DNA of 64,000 nucleotides from an uncultured Cellulomonadaceae bacterium (GCA_947495165.1 CANLXM010000002.1:248001-312000), one strand, 5' to 3'; counted from the first letter of the stretch, positions 54,462 through 62,704 are shown. Notes: generated by a model not told the origin, from the letters alone. Translations and numbers: made by a program.

Positions 54462-55778
54462 TCAGCCGGCCGCGGGTTCCAGCGCGAGCCGGAGGATCTG
54501 GTCGTCCGCGTCGGTCGGGTCGCCGCGACCGTCGGTGTTGCTGGTCGTCACGAGGAGACCGTCGTCCGTGGCCAGGAGCCCACGCAGGCGGCCGTGCTCA
54601 CCAGCGAGGACGGCTTGGGGCTCGATGGCCTCGGGGCGCACGACCGCGCCGAGCGGCACGCGCCAGAGGCGTTCCCCGCGGAGCCCGGCGAGGTAGATGC
54701 CCTCGGTCGTGACGGCGAGGCCGCTCGGGGAGGCGTCCACGGGGCGCCACCACGCGACCGGGTCCACGAACCCGGCGTCCTGCCCGCCCGGGCCCTCGAC
54801 GCGGGGCCAGCCGTAGTTCTCGCCGGCGACGATCAGGTTGAGCTCGTCGATGTCGTTCTGGCCGAGCTCGGACGCGAACATGCGGCCGCGCTCGTCCCAG
54901 TCGATGCCCTGGACGTTGCGGTGGCCCCACGACCACAGCGGAGAGCCCGGGATCGGGTTGCCCGTCGGCACCGTGCCGTCCAGGGCCACGCGGAGGATCT
55001 TGCCGCCGAGGGACTCGACGTCCTGGGCGAGGGCCGTGTCCCCGGCGTCCCCGGTCGCGACGTAGAGGTGCCCGTCGGGACCGACGCCCAGGGCGCCACC
55101 GTTGTGCACGGCGGCGCGGGGGATCCCCTCCAGGACCGGTTCCCACGGCCCGAGCTCGTCGCCCGTCAGGGTCGCGCGCAGGACGGCGTTGTCCTCCGCG
55201 CCGGTGCGGTAGACGAACACGGTCACGACGTCGTCGTCCGCCTCGGGGCTGGGGCCGACCACGGCGATCCCCAGCAGCCCGCCCTCGCCCTGGGGCACGG
55301 TCTCGGCCGCGAGCTGGTCAGCCCCGGGGCCGGTCACGGGCACCGGGGCACCGTTGGCGCCCACGCGGACGATCCGCGCCTGGTCGCGCAGCGTGACGAG
55401 GAGGTCCCCGCCCACGAGCTCAGCCATCGCCCACGGCACGTCGAGGCCCTCGGCGACGACGCTCGTGTCGACCACCGTGACACGCGGCACGAGCGGCGCC
55501 GGCTCCAGGCTCGGCTCCTCCGAGGCGGCAGGCCCCGGCTCGCCGTCCGGGTCCGTGGCGGGATCGGGGGCGGCGTCGGCGCTCGGCATCGCCGTGCCCG
55601 GGCGCTCCTGCACGAGCACGCCGCGGGGCTCGTCCCGGGCGTTGCTCTGCGAGACGGCGACCACGCCGACGGCCACGAGCAGCACCAGGGAAGCGCCCGC
55701 AGCGACCGTGCGGGCCGACGCACCGGGCTTGCGCCCGCTCGGCGCGGGCAGCGCCTCCTGCGGTGGCTGCTCAGGCAC
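54462..55778 (-). CDS. extracytoplasmic PQQ-type glucose/sorbosone dehydrogenase family protein
   Basis: A 438-residue beta-propeller protein. A TM or uncleaved signal (TVAAGASLVLLVAVGVVAVS, about 24-43) and an acidic Pro/Glu linker (50-95) precede the GSDH domain. Family motifs are LDVPWAMAELVGGDLLVTLRDQARI, QGEGGLLGIAV, HNGGALGVGPDGHLYVATGDAGD, GSPLWSWGHRNVQGIDWD and ASELGQNDIDELN. The family oxidises sugars with PQQ, but many actinobacterial members have no demonstrated activity. The start overlaps the MarR gene stop by 8 bases. Confidence 0.9.
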   Translation of the reverse strand: MPEQPPQEALPAPSGRKPGASARTVAAGASLVLLVAVGVVAVSQSNARDEPRGVLVQERPGTAMPSADAAPDPATDPDGEPGPAASEEPSLEPAPLVPRVTVVDTSVVAEGLDVPWAMAELVGGDLLVTLRDQARIVRVGANGAPVPVTGPGADQLAAETVPQGEGGLLGIAVVGPSPEADDDVVTVFVYRTGAEDNAVLRATLTGDELGPWEPVLEGIPRAAVHNGGALGVGPDGHLYVATGDAGDTALAQDVESLGGKILRVALDGTVPTGNPIPGSPLWSWGHRNVQGIDWDERGRMFASELGQNDIDELNLIVAGENYGWPRVEGPGGQDAGFVDPVAWWRPVDASPSGLAVTTEGIYLAGLRGERLWRVPLGAVVRPEAIEPQAVLAGEHGRLRGLLATDDGLLVTTSNTDGRGDPTDADDQILRLALEPAAG

Positions 55779-56205
55779 CGGGCCTCCAGCCCAGGTTCCG
55801 GGCGATCCGCTCGAGCGTCGCGACGGTGACCTCGTAGTCGCGTGCCGCGATCCCGCTCGCGATCCGCTCCCGGTTGCGCGCGACGATGGCCCGGAGCTCG
55901 TCGTAGGCCTCCTCGCCGGCGACCGTCACGTGGAGCTCGGTGTCCGCTCCGGACACCCAGCCGCGCCGACGCAGGTCGTCCACGAGCGAGTACGTCGATC
56001 CCCTGCCGCCGAGGACCGTGCTGAGGCGCTCGTCGGCATCGCTGACGCTGCGCACGCCGTCGGCGATGACCGTGAACACCTGCCAGTGCCGGCGCGTGAG
56101 GCCGCTGTCGTCGAAGGCGTCGTCGGCGGCCTGCTCGACGAGCGCGTCCACGAGGTTGACCCAGTAGGCGACGGACCGTCCGGACGCTGCATCGCTGGCA
56201 GCCAT
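55771..56205 (-). CDS. MarR-like winged-helix regulator
   Basis: A 144-residue regulator from ATG 56205 (AGGAGGAC upstream). The winged-helix core reads LTRRHWQVFTVIADGVRSVSDADERLSTVLGGRGSTYSLVDDLRRRGWVSG, followed by a beta-wing (TELHVTVAGEEAYDEL) and a C-terminal dimer helix. Its stop overlaps the sugar dehydrogenase-like gene, which is therefore its most likely co-transcribed partner. The ligand is unknown. Confidence 0.85.
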   Translation of the reverse strand: MAASDAASGRSVAYWVNLVDALVEQAADDAFDDSGLTRRHWQVFTVIADGVRSVSDADERLSTVLGGRGSTYSLVDDLRRRGWVSGADTELHVTVAGEEAYDELRAIVARNRERIASGIAARDYEVTVATLERIARNLGWRPGA

Positions 56206-56349
56206 GACGTCCTCCTCCGGTGGTGCGCTTCTCCTGTCGTTTCTACCAGTCTCCGCCGCACCCTGCCGGGCGGAGGTCGCGCAGCGGGGTGCGGCAGGGG
56301 GTGCGGTCGGGGGCGTGCGGTGGCGCTGCGCGCGGCTGGCGAGGAGTGG

Positions 56350-56355
56350 CACAGT
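56350..56355 (+). promoter_or_regulatory. putative -10 element of pncA
   Basis: CACAGT ends 6 bases before ATG 56362. The intervening GGAGGC looks like a Shine-Dalgarno but is too close to the start to work well. Confidence 0.3.
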
Positions 56356-56361
56356 GGAGGC

Positions 56362-56970
56362 ATGGACTCCACGTCTTCCTCCCCCACCCTGCGCCGCGCC
56401 CTGCTGGTCGTCGACGTGCAGCCGACCTTCTGCGAGGGCGGCGCGCTCGGCGTCGAGGGCGGCCACGAGGTCGCTCGGAGGGTCGCCGCGCACGCCGCGA
56501 CGCACCGGGACGCGTACGCGTTCGTCGCGACCACGCAGGACTGGCACATCGACCCGGGGGCGCACTTCGCCACACCGCCCGAGGAGCCCGACTTCGTGGA
56601 CACCTGGCCCCCGCACGGGATCGCCGGGACCGCCGAGGCCGAGCTGCACCCCGCCCTCGAGGACCTCGCCCCGGACGTGAGCGTCCGCAAGGGGATGTAC
56701 GCCGCGGCCTACTCGGGGTTCGAAGGTGTGGACGCCGAGGGCCGCACGCTCGCGGAGCTGCTCGCCGAGGCCGGCACAGACGCGGTCGACGTCGTCGGGA
56801 TCGCCGAGTCGCACTGCGTCCTGGCGACCGCGCTGGACGCGCGGAGAATCGGCTACCCGGTGCGGGTCCTGACGGACCTGACCGTGCCGGTCACGCCGGA
56901 GCAAGGGGCCGCGGCGCGCGAGACGATGGCGGCCGCCGGGGTGGAGCTGGTGGCGAGCACGTCGGTGTAA
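56362..56970 (+). CDS. pncA: nicotinamidase
   Basis: A 202-residue cysteine hydrolase of the isochorismatase superfamily, converting nicotinamide to nicotinate for NAD salvage. The catalytic triad is D18 (LLVVDVQ), K110 (VRKGMY) and C152 (ESHCV). The metal site D60-H62-H68 (DWHIDPGAH) is specific to nicotinamidases. Length fits PncA. It is transcribed alone and followed by a strong hairpin. Confidence 0.95.
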   Translation: MDSTSSSPTLRRALLVVDVQPTFCEGGALGVEGGHEVARRVAAHAATHRDAYAFVATTQDWHIDPGAHFATPPEEPDFVDTWPPHGIAGTAEAELHPALEDLAPDVSVRKGMYAAAYSGFEGVDAEGRTLAELLAEAGTDAVDVVGIAESHCVLATALDARRIGYPVRVLTDLTVPVTPEQGAAARETMAAAGVELVASTSV

Positions 56971-57030
56971 CCGGTCTCGCCCAGCCTGGGGTCTGCTCGG
57001 GTCTCCTCGCGTCTTCCCGGTTCTGCCCGG

Positions 57031-57057
57031 ACGTTCCCGGCGCGGAGCCGGGGACGT
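57031..57057. terminator. terminator hairpin between convergent pncA and the 52-residue gene
   Basis: ACGTTCCCGGC pairs with GCCGGGGACGT (one G-T wobble) around GCGGA, 61 bases past the pncA stop. It can serve both convergent genes. Confidence 0.65.
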
Positions 57058-57083
57058 CGGGTGCGGAGCCGGGGACGTCAGGC
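57042..57083. repeat. two-copy 21-bp tandem repeat
   Basis: GCGGAGCCGGGGACGTC(G/A)GG occurs twice, with 21-bp spacing. The first copy forms the right arm of the pncA terminator; the second enters the last codons of the 57078 gene. Confidence 0.7.
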
Positions 57084-57236
57084 CCGGGAACCCTCGGGAC
57101 GTTCGCCGGCGGGCACGGCGGCGGCGTGGTCCACGCTTGCCTCGAGCTCTCGGTGCCAGTGTGCGTGGCCCGCGTGCAGGGCGAGCGGGATCAGGGCGAA
57201 GCACCGGGGGCACGGTTTGGCGGTCGCGTTGGCCAT
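57078..57236 (-). CDS. 52-residue CxxC protein
   Basis: Reads MANATAKPCPRCFALIPLAL from ATG 57236, which has GAGGAG 5-6 bases upstream. A CPRC knuckle at residues 9-12 is followed by HAGHAHWHREL, so four Cys/His metal ligands are available, although only one CxxC is present. It may be a small zinc-binding protein. A good ribosome-binding site and its own bounded intergenic regions support it. Function unknown. Confidence 0.6.
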   Translation of the reverse strand: MANATAKPCPRCFALIPLALHAGHAHWHRELEASVDHAAAVPAGERPEGSRA

Positions 57237-57317
57237 GGGAGCTCCTCGTCCTTGGGGTGACTCGCAACGTACCGCGGGCGAAGTTCGCATCGGCAGGGAC
57301 CTTTGGGGTGGTACGGC

Positions 57318-57358
57318 CCACCGTCCCGGGTGAACTTTTCGGTCACCCGGGACGATGG
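57318..57358 (-). terminator. long terminator hairpin after the Ig-like gene
   Basis: 16-bp arms with one mismatch (the inner 11 bp, GTCCCGGGTGA/TCACCCGGGAC, are perfect) around a 9-nt loop, 92 bases past the stop at 57450. Confidence 0.75.
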
Positions 57359-57449
57359 TAGGCGCGTGGTGAGCGCCGTCCCGGTCGCACAGCGTCCCGC
57401 ACGGAGACCACGCACGGGCCGATACCGCGTGCGGGCCGTGGCGCTCAGG

Positions 57450-58787
57450 TCACTTCGCGGACTTCAGGACCTTCTTCGCGGATGCAGGCGCAAATGCCTT
57501 GCTCGAGGGCGTGAAGGTCGCCGTGACGGTGAACTTGGTCCGGCTCGTGTGGAGCTTCTTGAGCGGTACCCGCACCGTCTGGCCCTTCTTGACCTTCACG
57601 GTCTTCGTCGCCGTGTAGGTGATGACCTTGCTGTCCATCGAGTCGACGGTCGCGGTCACGGACCAGATCGGAGCGTTCTGCTGGATGCGGACCTTCACGG
57701 TCCCGGCCTGGCTGGCCTTGACGGTGACGACAGGCGTCTTGCCCGCGCGGAGCGAGACGCGCGAGATCTTGAGGGTGGTCTTCGCCGCCGCCACGATCAC
57801 GCGGGACTCTCGCGAGGTCACCGTCTGACCGGCCGAGCGGACGACGACGCGATACCGGTCGCCGCCGGACTTCGCGCCCACCTTGATGGCGAGCGTCGTC
57901 GATGTCCTGCCGGAGAGGTTCTTCCAGGCCTTCGTTCCTGCAGCCTTGCGCTGCCACTGGTAGGAGACCCGCTGACCGCCGGCCACAGTGGCAGCGACGG
58001 ACAGCTTCACCTTCGTGCCTGCTGCGGCCTTGACCGAGGCGGCCGGCTGCTTCGTGATCCTCGGCTTGTTCGCCACCACGGTGATGGTCGCTACGCGCGA
58101 CGTCACCGAACGACCCCGCGCGGAGACGACGACGCGCACCTGTGCTCGGTCGAAGCTCGCGTCCAGGCTGCGCAGGACGAACTCACGGGCGCCGTTGCCC
58201 GCCGACGGCGCCACCCAGGTCGCGCTTCCCGCCTTGCGGTACTGCCACCGGTAGGTCGCGGTCTCGTCGTCCGCGCCCACTGAGAACCGCGCCGTCCCAC
58301 CGATCGTCACGCGCTGGGAGGCCGGCTGCTCCCACAGCGCGACGACCGGCGAGTCGTCGATGATCGTGTACGCAACCGAAGCCTTGGCCACGGTTGCGCC
58401 CCGGCGCAGGACAAGAAGCTCGAAGGTGTGCTTGCCGCCGAGCGGCGCGAACAGGCGCAGCTCGGGCGCTGCGGTCTCGCCGAAGCCGGTCTCCTGCGCG
58501 ATGAGCGATCGCTGCCCCGCGAAGGTCCCCCACACCTGCACGACGTCGGTAGGCTCCAGGCCCCAGAGCTGGAACGGCATGACGTCACTTCCGGCGACCG
58601 ACGTCCCCGAGGGCAGGGTCCACGCAGCGCCGACGGCGACGGCAGCATCCGCGGCCGCCGCGTCGGCGGCCGCGACCCGCACGGGCGCCGCCGCGTGCGC
58701 ACCTGCGGCGGAGGCCGCCGGAGCCCCGCTTGCGACAAGTGCCGCGGCGACCAGCACTGCGGTGAGAGAACTGAGGCGAACGCGCAC
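57450..58787 (-). CDS. secreted protein with Ig-like repeats, function unknown
   Basis: A 445-residue exported protein from GTG 58787 (GGAG 7 bases upstream). The signal peptide (VRVRLSSLTAVLVAAALVASGAPAASA) is followed by an Ala-rich stretch. Two Ig-like domains (about 130-225 and 227-315) have the conserved ATYRWQYRKAGSATW and VSYQWQRKAAGTKAWKNLSG tryptophan cores. A C-terminal Lys/Val/Thr-rich beta-sandwich (320-445) resembles the N-terminal region of the GH16 protein. There is no sortase motif or TM. It is probably cell-wall associated or secreted, with an unknown ligand. Confidence 0.8.
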   Translation of the reverse strand: MRVRLSSLTAVLVAAALVASGAPAASAAGAHAAAPVRVAAADAAAADAAVAVGAAWTLPSGTSVAGSDVMPFQLWGLEPTDVVQVWGTFAGQRSLIAQETGFGETAAPELRLFAPLGGKHTFELLVLRRGATVAKASVAYTIIDDSPVVALWEQPASQRVTIGGTARFSVGADDETATYRWQYRKAGSATWVAPSAGNGAREFVLRSLDASFDRAQVRVVVSARGRSVTSRVATITVVANKPRITKQPAASVKAAAGTKVKLSVAATVAGGQRVSYQWQRKAAGTKAWKNLSGRTSTTLAIKVGAKSGGDRYRVVVRSAGQTVTSRESRVIVAAAKTTLKISRVSLRAGKTPVVTVKASQAGTVKVRIQQNAPIWSVTATVDSMDSKVITYTATKTVKVKKGQTVRVPLKKLHTSRTKFTVTATFTPSSKAFAPASAKKVLKSAK

Positions 58788-58864
58788 GGATGCTCCAGGG
58801 GCTGAGGGGATGGTGCGTTGATATCGGCGGTGCGTCCCCGGGGCTTGAGCCCTCTCCGGCTTCT

Positions 58865-60442
58865 TCACCCTCGACCAGCAAGCCCGGGGGCATGAGCCTG
58901 GACCCCGTAGGTTCCCGGGCCGTCGAAGTGCCACCGCCCGTCGGCGAAGGTCATGGCGATGCGTCGGGTGTCGACGTGGTCGTGGTGATACCAGCACAGC
59001 AGGGCAGCGTTGTCGGTGGACGTGCGTCCGCCGTCGACCCAGTGCACGCGGGCGTGATGGATCTGGGCGCGCTCGGGTGGTTCGTGGCAGCCGGGCCACA
59101 CGCAGTGCTGATCGCGGGCAATGATTGCCTTCCGGCGCGGTCCGGTGAATGTCCGTTGCGCGCGGCCGACGTCGATAATCTGCGATTCAGAACCAAAGAT
59201 CACCCGGGTGACAGCGCAATCGGCGGCGATTCTTTTCAGCACTGTCGTCGGCACGGGTCCCCGTCCATCGCTCCAGGTCGCTGGCGGCGATTCGAGGAGG
59301 CTCTGCCATTCGTGCGCATTCATGTCGTGAAGGACGCCGGAACTCGAAACGGCAGCACCCTTCGCGCCGAGAAGATGCGCGAGCTCGGTCCAGGAGACCG
59401 TCACGGTCAGGTGTGGCCTGACAGCCGGGGCACCAGCACGGACGGAACCGTCCCGCGGGCTGAGCGAGTCGTCGCCAGCTGCGCGGCGTGCCTCGGGTGC
59501 ACCGGGGGCATTCGCCACCCCCGCTGCGCCCGAGGCCGCGAACCGTCCCTCGTCCAGCGCCTGCCGGGCCACTCCGGCCAGCGCGACCGCACGGCGCTTG
59601 GCCGGGCTCTGCGCGCGCACACGCTCGGCCGTCCCCATCACGGCCTCGAGCGCGGTGCGCACCAGCTGGCCGTGCTCCTCGGTCAGGAACCCCTGGACGT
59701 GGTACCCGCCGATCGTCGGCGACAGATCGAGGTGCTCACGCTCCGACGCGAGCCGATAGCCGCGCTCGTCCGACTCCGGGTCAGCCACCACCGCAAACCG
59801 GCGCGCGATCCGCGTGAAGTCACGCAGCGAGTGCCGAACCGCCAGGTCGAGCAGCACGTCCTCACCACGACACGGCCGCACCGGGCCGGCCCCGTCGACG
59901 TTGGCCGCCGGGGCGGTCTCCTGCGACCCGACCGCCGACGTCAGCGCGTCCAACCGCGCCTCCGACGTGGCCGCGACACCCACGACGATCCCCACGTGCT
60001 CGGGCGTGACCACCCCCGCGCGGCCCGCTTCGGCCGTGGCGGTGAGGTGATCACGCAGCAACCGCGCGGTCCGCACGTCCTTGCGCGCCGACCCCAAGGA
60101 CACCCGCTCACGCGCGACCAACCAGTGCGCCACCGTCCGCACCGGCTCGCTCGCCCACAGGCCGTCGGCGTCGATCTGCCCGATCAACCCCAGACGCTGC
60201 GCACCGAGGCGATCGACCACCGCCCGCAGCCGCGGAGAGATCTCCATCGCCAACGCACCGTCCATGGCGCGGGGGTCGACGGCGGTCAACTGCTCGACGA
60301 CAGCCTCCAGCTCCTCGACGAGCCCCACGACACCGACCACAGCACCTGCGCCTGCGCCTGCGCCTGCGCCTGCGCCTGCGCCTGCGCCTGCGCCTGCAAT
60401 AACAGCATGCGCATCGCGCACATCATTGGTCACGTCGCCCAC
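58865..60442 (-). CDS. DUF222 / HNH endonuclease (13E12-type repeat family)
   Basis: A 525-residue protein from GTG 60442 (GGGGGTG upstream). The N-terminus is a (Gly-Ala)9 run encoded by a hexanucleotide repeat. The helical DUF222 domain (about 35-330) is followed by an HNH nuclease: CVWPGCHEPPERAQIHHARVHWVDGG and TSTDNAALLCWYHHDHVD, with Cys ligands and the catalytic His pair. The family is multicopy in actinobacteria, and its mycobacterial members are known LexA targets. Here a perfect SOS box fills the promoter spacer. Its natural DNA target is unknown. Confidence 0.93.
   Translation of the reverse strand: MGDVTNDVRDAHAVIAGAGAGAGAGAGAGAGAGAVVGVVGLVEELEAVVEQLTAVDPRAMDGALAMEISPRLRAVVDRLGAQRLGLIGQIDADGLWASEPVRTVAHWLVARERVSLGSARKDVRTARLLRDHLTATAEAGRAGVVTPEHVGIVVGVAATSEARLDALTSAVGSQETAPAANVDGAGPVRPCRGEDVLLDLAVRHSLRDFTRIARRFAVVADPESDERGYRLASEREHLDLSPTIGGYHVQGFLTEEHGQLVRTALEAVMGTAERVRAQSPAKRRAVALAGVARQALDEGRFAASGAAGVANAPGAPEARRAAGDDSLSPRDGSVRAGAPAVRPHLTVTVSWTELAHLLGAKGAAVSSSGVLHDMNAHEWQSLLESPPATWSDGRGPVPTTVLKRIAADCAVTRVIFGSESQIIDVGRAQRTFTGPRRKAIIARDQHCVWPGCHEPPERAQIHHARVHWVDGGRTSTDNAALLCWYHHDHVDTRRIAMTFADGRWHFDGPGTYGVQAHAPGLAGRG
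60345..60398. repeat. hexanucleotide microsatellite (GCCTGC)9 in the HNH gene
   Basis: Nine consecutive GCCTGC units (the first lacks its G) encode the Gly-Ala run near the N-terminus of the HNH protein. Slippage changes length by two residues per unit without a frameshift. Confidence 0.95.
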
Positions 60443-60481
60443 TGCTATTCACCCCCGCGCAGTCACTGAATTACTACGATC

Positions 60482-60510
60482 ACGCTATCGAACGGACGTT
60501 CGAGGAGCAA
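60482..60510 (-). promoter_or_regulatory. SOS-regulated promoter: -35, LexA box, -10
   Basis: On the minus strand TTGCTC (60505-60510) is followed by a 17-base spacer and TAGCGT (60482-60487). The spacer contains the perfect 16-bp LexA site TCGAACGTCCGTTCGA (60488-60503), matching the actinobacterial consensus TCGAAC-N4-GTTCGA. Transcription would start about 33 bases upstream of GTG 60442. LexA bound here would directly block RNA polymerase. Confidence 0.85.
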
Positions 60511-60513
60511 GGG

Positions 60514-60529
60514 GTTGATCACAATCAAC
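60514..60529. promoter_or_regulatory. inverted repeat GTTGAT-N4-ATCAAC
   Basis: Perfect 6-bp arms around CACA, immediately upstream of the -35 of the SOS promoter. Possible site for an additional regulator; nothing known. Confidence 0.35.
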
Positions 60530-60536
60530 AGAAATC

Positions 60537-60594
60537 TGTGGATAAATCCATGCGCGCCTTCCCTGTGGAGGGAGCACGGCCGTATTTATCCACA
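60537..60594. promoter_or_regulatory. pair of perfect DnaA boxes in inverted orientation
   Basis: TGTGGATAA at 60537-60545 and TTATCCACA at 60586-60594 are exact consensus DnaA boxes facing each other. The identity extends to 11 bp (TGTGGATAAAT/ATTTATCCACA), with 36 bases between the arms. The surrounding DNA is locally richer in A+T than the rest of the window. It lies between the SGNH gene stop and the HNH gene promoter. Confidence 0.75.
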
Positions 60595-60599
60595 AGAAC

Positions 60600-61850
60600 C
60601 TACGGCCGACGCCGCGCAGCACCGCGCTCGAGGCGCCGACGCGACAGCACGATCCACGCCACCGCGCCGAGCGCCAGCACCATCGTGGCCGCGCGCAGCC
60701 ATCCGCCGAACGTCGCCGTCCACGGCGCGTCGTCGCCGCTGTCGTCGGCAGCGACCGGGCTGGCCGCACCGGCGGCGCCGACCGCGCTGTCAGCCTGCGC
60801 CACGGCCAGCGGCTCCGCAGCCGACCACGGCACGACGACGTCCGCGAGCGCGGCGTACCCCTGCGCCGTCGGGTGCAGCAGCTCGCGCCCCAGGGCGTCC
60901 GGGTTCTGCAGCAGCTCGATCACGTCGGCCGGCGTCGCGGGCCAGTGCACGAGCGGGTCCGCGCTGCACGCCGTGCGTCCGGCGAACGCCTCCTCCACAC
61001 CGTCGACGACGTACACCGCGCGGCCCGCGCCCGACGCCGCAGCCACGGCAGCCTCGACCGCGTCGTTGAGGTCGCTGACGATCTCCCGAGCGAGCACCAG
61101 CTCGTCGTCGTCGAATCCGAGGCAGAGCGTCTGGGCGACCTCGGGCAGCAGCTGCGGGTACGGCACGACGATCACGGGCGCCACGGCCCCGTCGCGCGCA
61201 GCCCGTGCTGCGTCGGTGTTCAGGGCGGCGTCGACCGCGCGGTAGGCATCCACCAGCTCGGCCTCGAGCTCGTCGATCGCCGCGAACGTCGCGTCCCGCA
61301 GCTCCGGCTGCCCCGCGCACGACGTCTCCCCCACGGCGCACTGCGCGACGAGGTCCACGAACCCGATGTCGTTGCCGCCGGTCGTGACGATCGCGGCGCC
61401 CGGGACGACGTCCCCCAGCTGGTCGAGCTGGGCCGGCAGGCCCGCGCGCGACTCCGCGGTGAGGTGCTCGGTCAGCGCGCCCGAGCACGCGACGTTGAGC
61501 GCCACGCCGCCCGACAGCCCGGGCGACGCCGTCGGCGTAGCGCCTCCCGCGTCCGCTGCCGCGACGGCTGCAGCGACAGCGGTCGCCGCGTCGCTCCGGT
61601 GGCAGGCCTCGAGCTGCGCCGAGGCGCCGGGCAGATAGCCACCCGCGCCCTCCCCCGACGCGAACGAGTCTCCGAGCACGACGGTCGGGCCTGACCTCAG
61701 CCCCACCCCCAGCGGATCGACCGGCGCGGCCTGCGGGTCCGCGGTCGCGTCCTGCTCGGCCCCGGCGCCCGAGCACGCCCCGAGGACGAGCGCCAGCGCG
61801 ACGAGCACGGGCGCACCTCGCCCCCACCGCGCGCGGCTCGGAGCCTTCAC
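60600..61850 (-). CDS. SGNH/GDSL-hydrolase lipoprotein
   Basis: A 416-residue exported esterase/lipase-like protein from GTG 61850 (GTGA overlap with rsmI). The lipobox LGAC (VLVALALVLGAC) predicts lipid attachment. SGNH blocks are VVLGDSFASGEG (Ser), the Cys/Gly region with LNVACSGAL, TGGNDIGF (Asn) and LLHPTAQGYA (His). A C-terminal TM with basic tail (MVLALGAVAWIVLSRRRLERG) gives a second anchor. The family deacylates surface glycans and lipids; the substrate is unknown. Confidence 0.88.
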   Translation of the reverse strand: MKAPSRARWGRGAPVLVALALVLGACSGAGAEQDATADPQAAPVDPLGVGLRSGPTVVLGDSFASGEGAGGYLPGASAQLEACHRSDAATAVAAAVAAADAGGATPTASPGLSGGVALNVACSGALTEHLTAESRAGLPAQLDQLGDVVPGAAIVTTGGNDIGFVDLVAQCAVGETSCAGQPELRDATFAAIDELEAELVDAYRAVDAALNTDAARAARDGAVAPVIVVPYPQLLPEVAQTLCLGFDDDELVLAREIVSDLNDAVEAAVAAASGAGRAVYVVDGVEEAFAGRTACSADPLVHWPATPADVIELLQNPDALGRELLHPTAQGYAALADVVVPWSAAEPLAVAQADSAVGAAGAASPVAADDSGDDAPWTATFGGWLRAATMVLALGAVAWIVLSRRRLERGAARRRP

Positions 61851-62698
61851 GACGACGCCCCCGCCCCGCGCGCGGCCACGGCAGCCGCGTAGAGCTCGCG
61901 CTTCCCGGTCCCGGCCATGCGCGCGACGTCGGCCACGGCGTCCTTGAGCCGCTCCCCGCCGTCGGCGCGGGTGAGGACCTCGGTGACCAGGTCCGCCGTC
62001 GTGAGCTCGGTGCGGGCCGGCGCTCCGGCGACGACGACGCAGATCTCCCCGCGCAGCTGCTCGGCGGCCGCCTGCGCGGCCAGGTCGCCCAGGCCACCGC
62101 GGAGGACTTCCTCGTGCGTCTTGGTCAGCTCGCGGCACACGGCGGCCGCACGCTCGGGCCCGAAGGCCTCCGCCATCGCCTCGAGCGTCGCCGCGATGCG
62201 GTGCGGGGACTCGAAGAAGACCATGGTGCGCCGCTCGTGCACGAGGTCGGCGAAGGCGCTCGCGCGCTCGCCCGTCTTGCGCGGCGGGAAGCCCTCGAAG
62301 CTGAACCGGTCCGTCGCGAGCCCCGAGACCGCGAGCGCTGTCAGCACCGCGCTCGGGCCGGGCGCGGACGTGATCGTCAGGTCTCGTTCCACGGCCCGGG
62401 CGACGATCCGGTAGCCGGGGTCGGACACGGTCGGCATCCCGGCGTCGGTCACGATCACGACCGTCCCACCGCCCTCGACGACGTCGAGGAGCTCGTCCGC
62501 CCGAGCCGTCTCGTTGTGCTCGTGGTAGCTGACGATGCGCCCGCCCACGCGCAGCCCGAGGCGACCCGCGAGCGCCAGGAGGCGACGGGTGTCCTCGGCC
62601 GCGACGACGTCGGCGGTGGTGAGGAGGTCCCGCAGGCGGGGCGAGGCGTCGGCGACGTCCCCGATGGGAGTCGCGGCGAGGACGAGGCGGCCAGTCAT
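61847..62698 (-). CDS. rsmI: 16S rRNA (cytidine-2'-O)-methyltransferase
   Basis: A 283-residue tetrapyrrole-methylase-fold enzyme that methylates C1402 of 16S rRNA. Motifs are LVLAATPIGDVADASPR, AAEDTRRLLALAGRLG, VSYHEHNE, VVIVTDAGMPTVSDPGYRIV, GPSAVLTALAVSGL and FFESPHRI. It is divergent from pmt, as in other actinobacteria. ATG 62698 lies 6 bases after CAGGCT. Confidence 0.96.
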   Translation of the reverse strand: MTGRLVLAATPIGDVADASPRLRDLLTTADVVAAEDTRRLLALAGRLGLRVGGRIVSYHEHNETARADELLDVVEGGGTVVIVTDAGMPTVSDPGYRIVARAVERDLTITSAPGPSAVLTALAVSGLATDRFSFEGFPPRKTGERASAFADLVHERRTMVFFESPHRIAATLEAMAEAFGPERAAAVCRELTKTHEEVLRGGLGDLAAQAAAEQLRGEICVVVAGAPARTELTTADLVTEVLTRADGGERLKDAVADVARMAGTGKRELYAAAVAARGAGASS

Positions 62699-62704
62699 GC
62701 GCCC

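Noticed and set aside
60345..60398. CRISPR-like array
   Set aside because: The repeat is a contiguous hexamer microsatellite without spacers and lies inside a coding region.
60537..60594. Chromosomal origin of replication
   Set aside because: Only two DnaA boxes, no AT-rich unwinding element and no dnaA/dnaN/rpmH neighbourhood.
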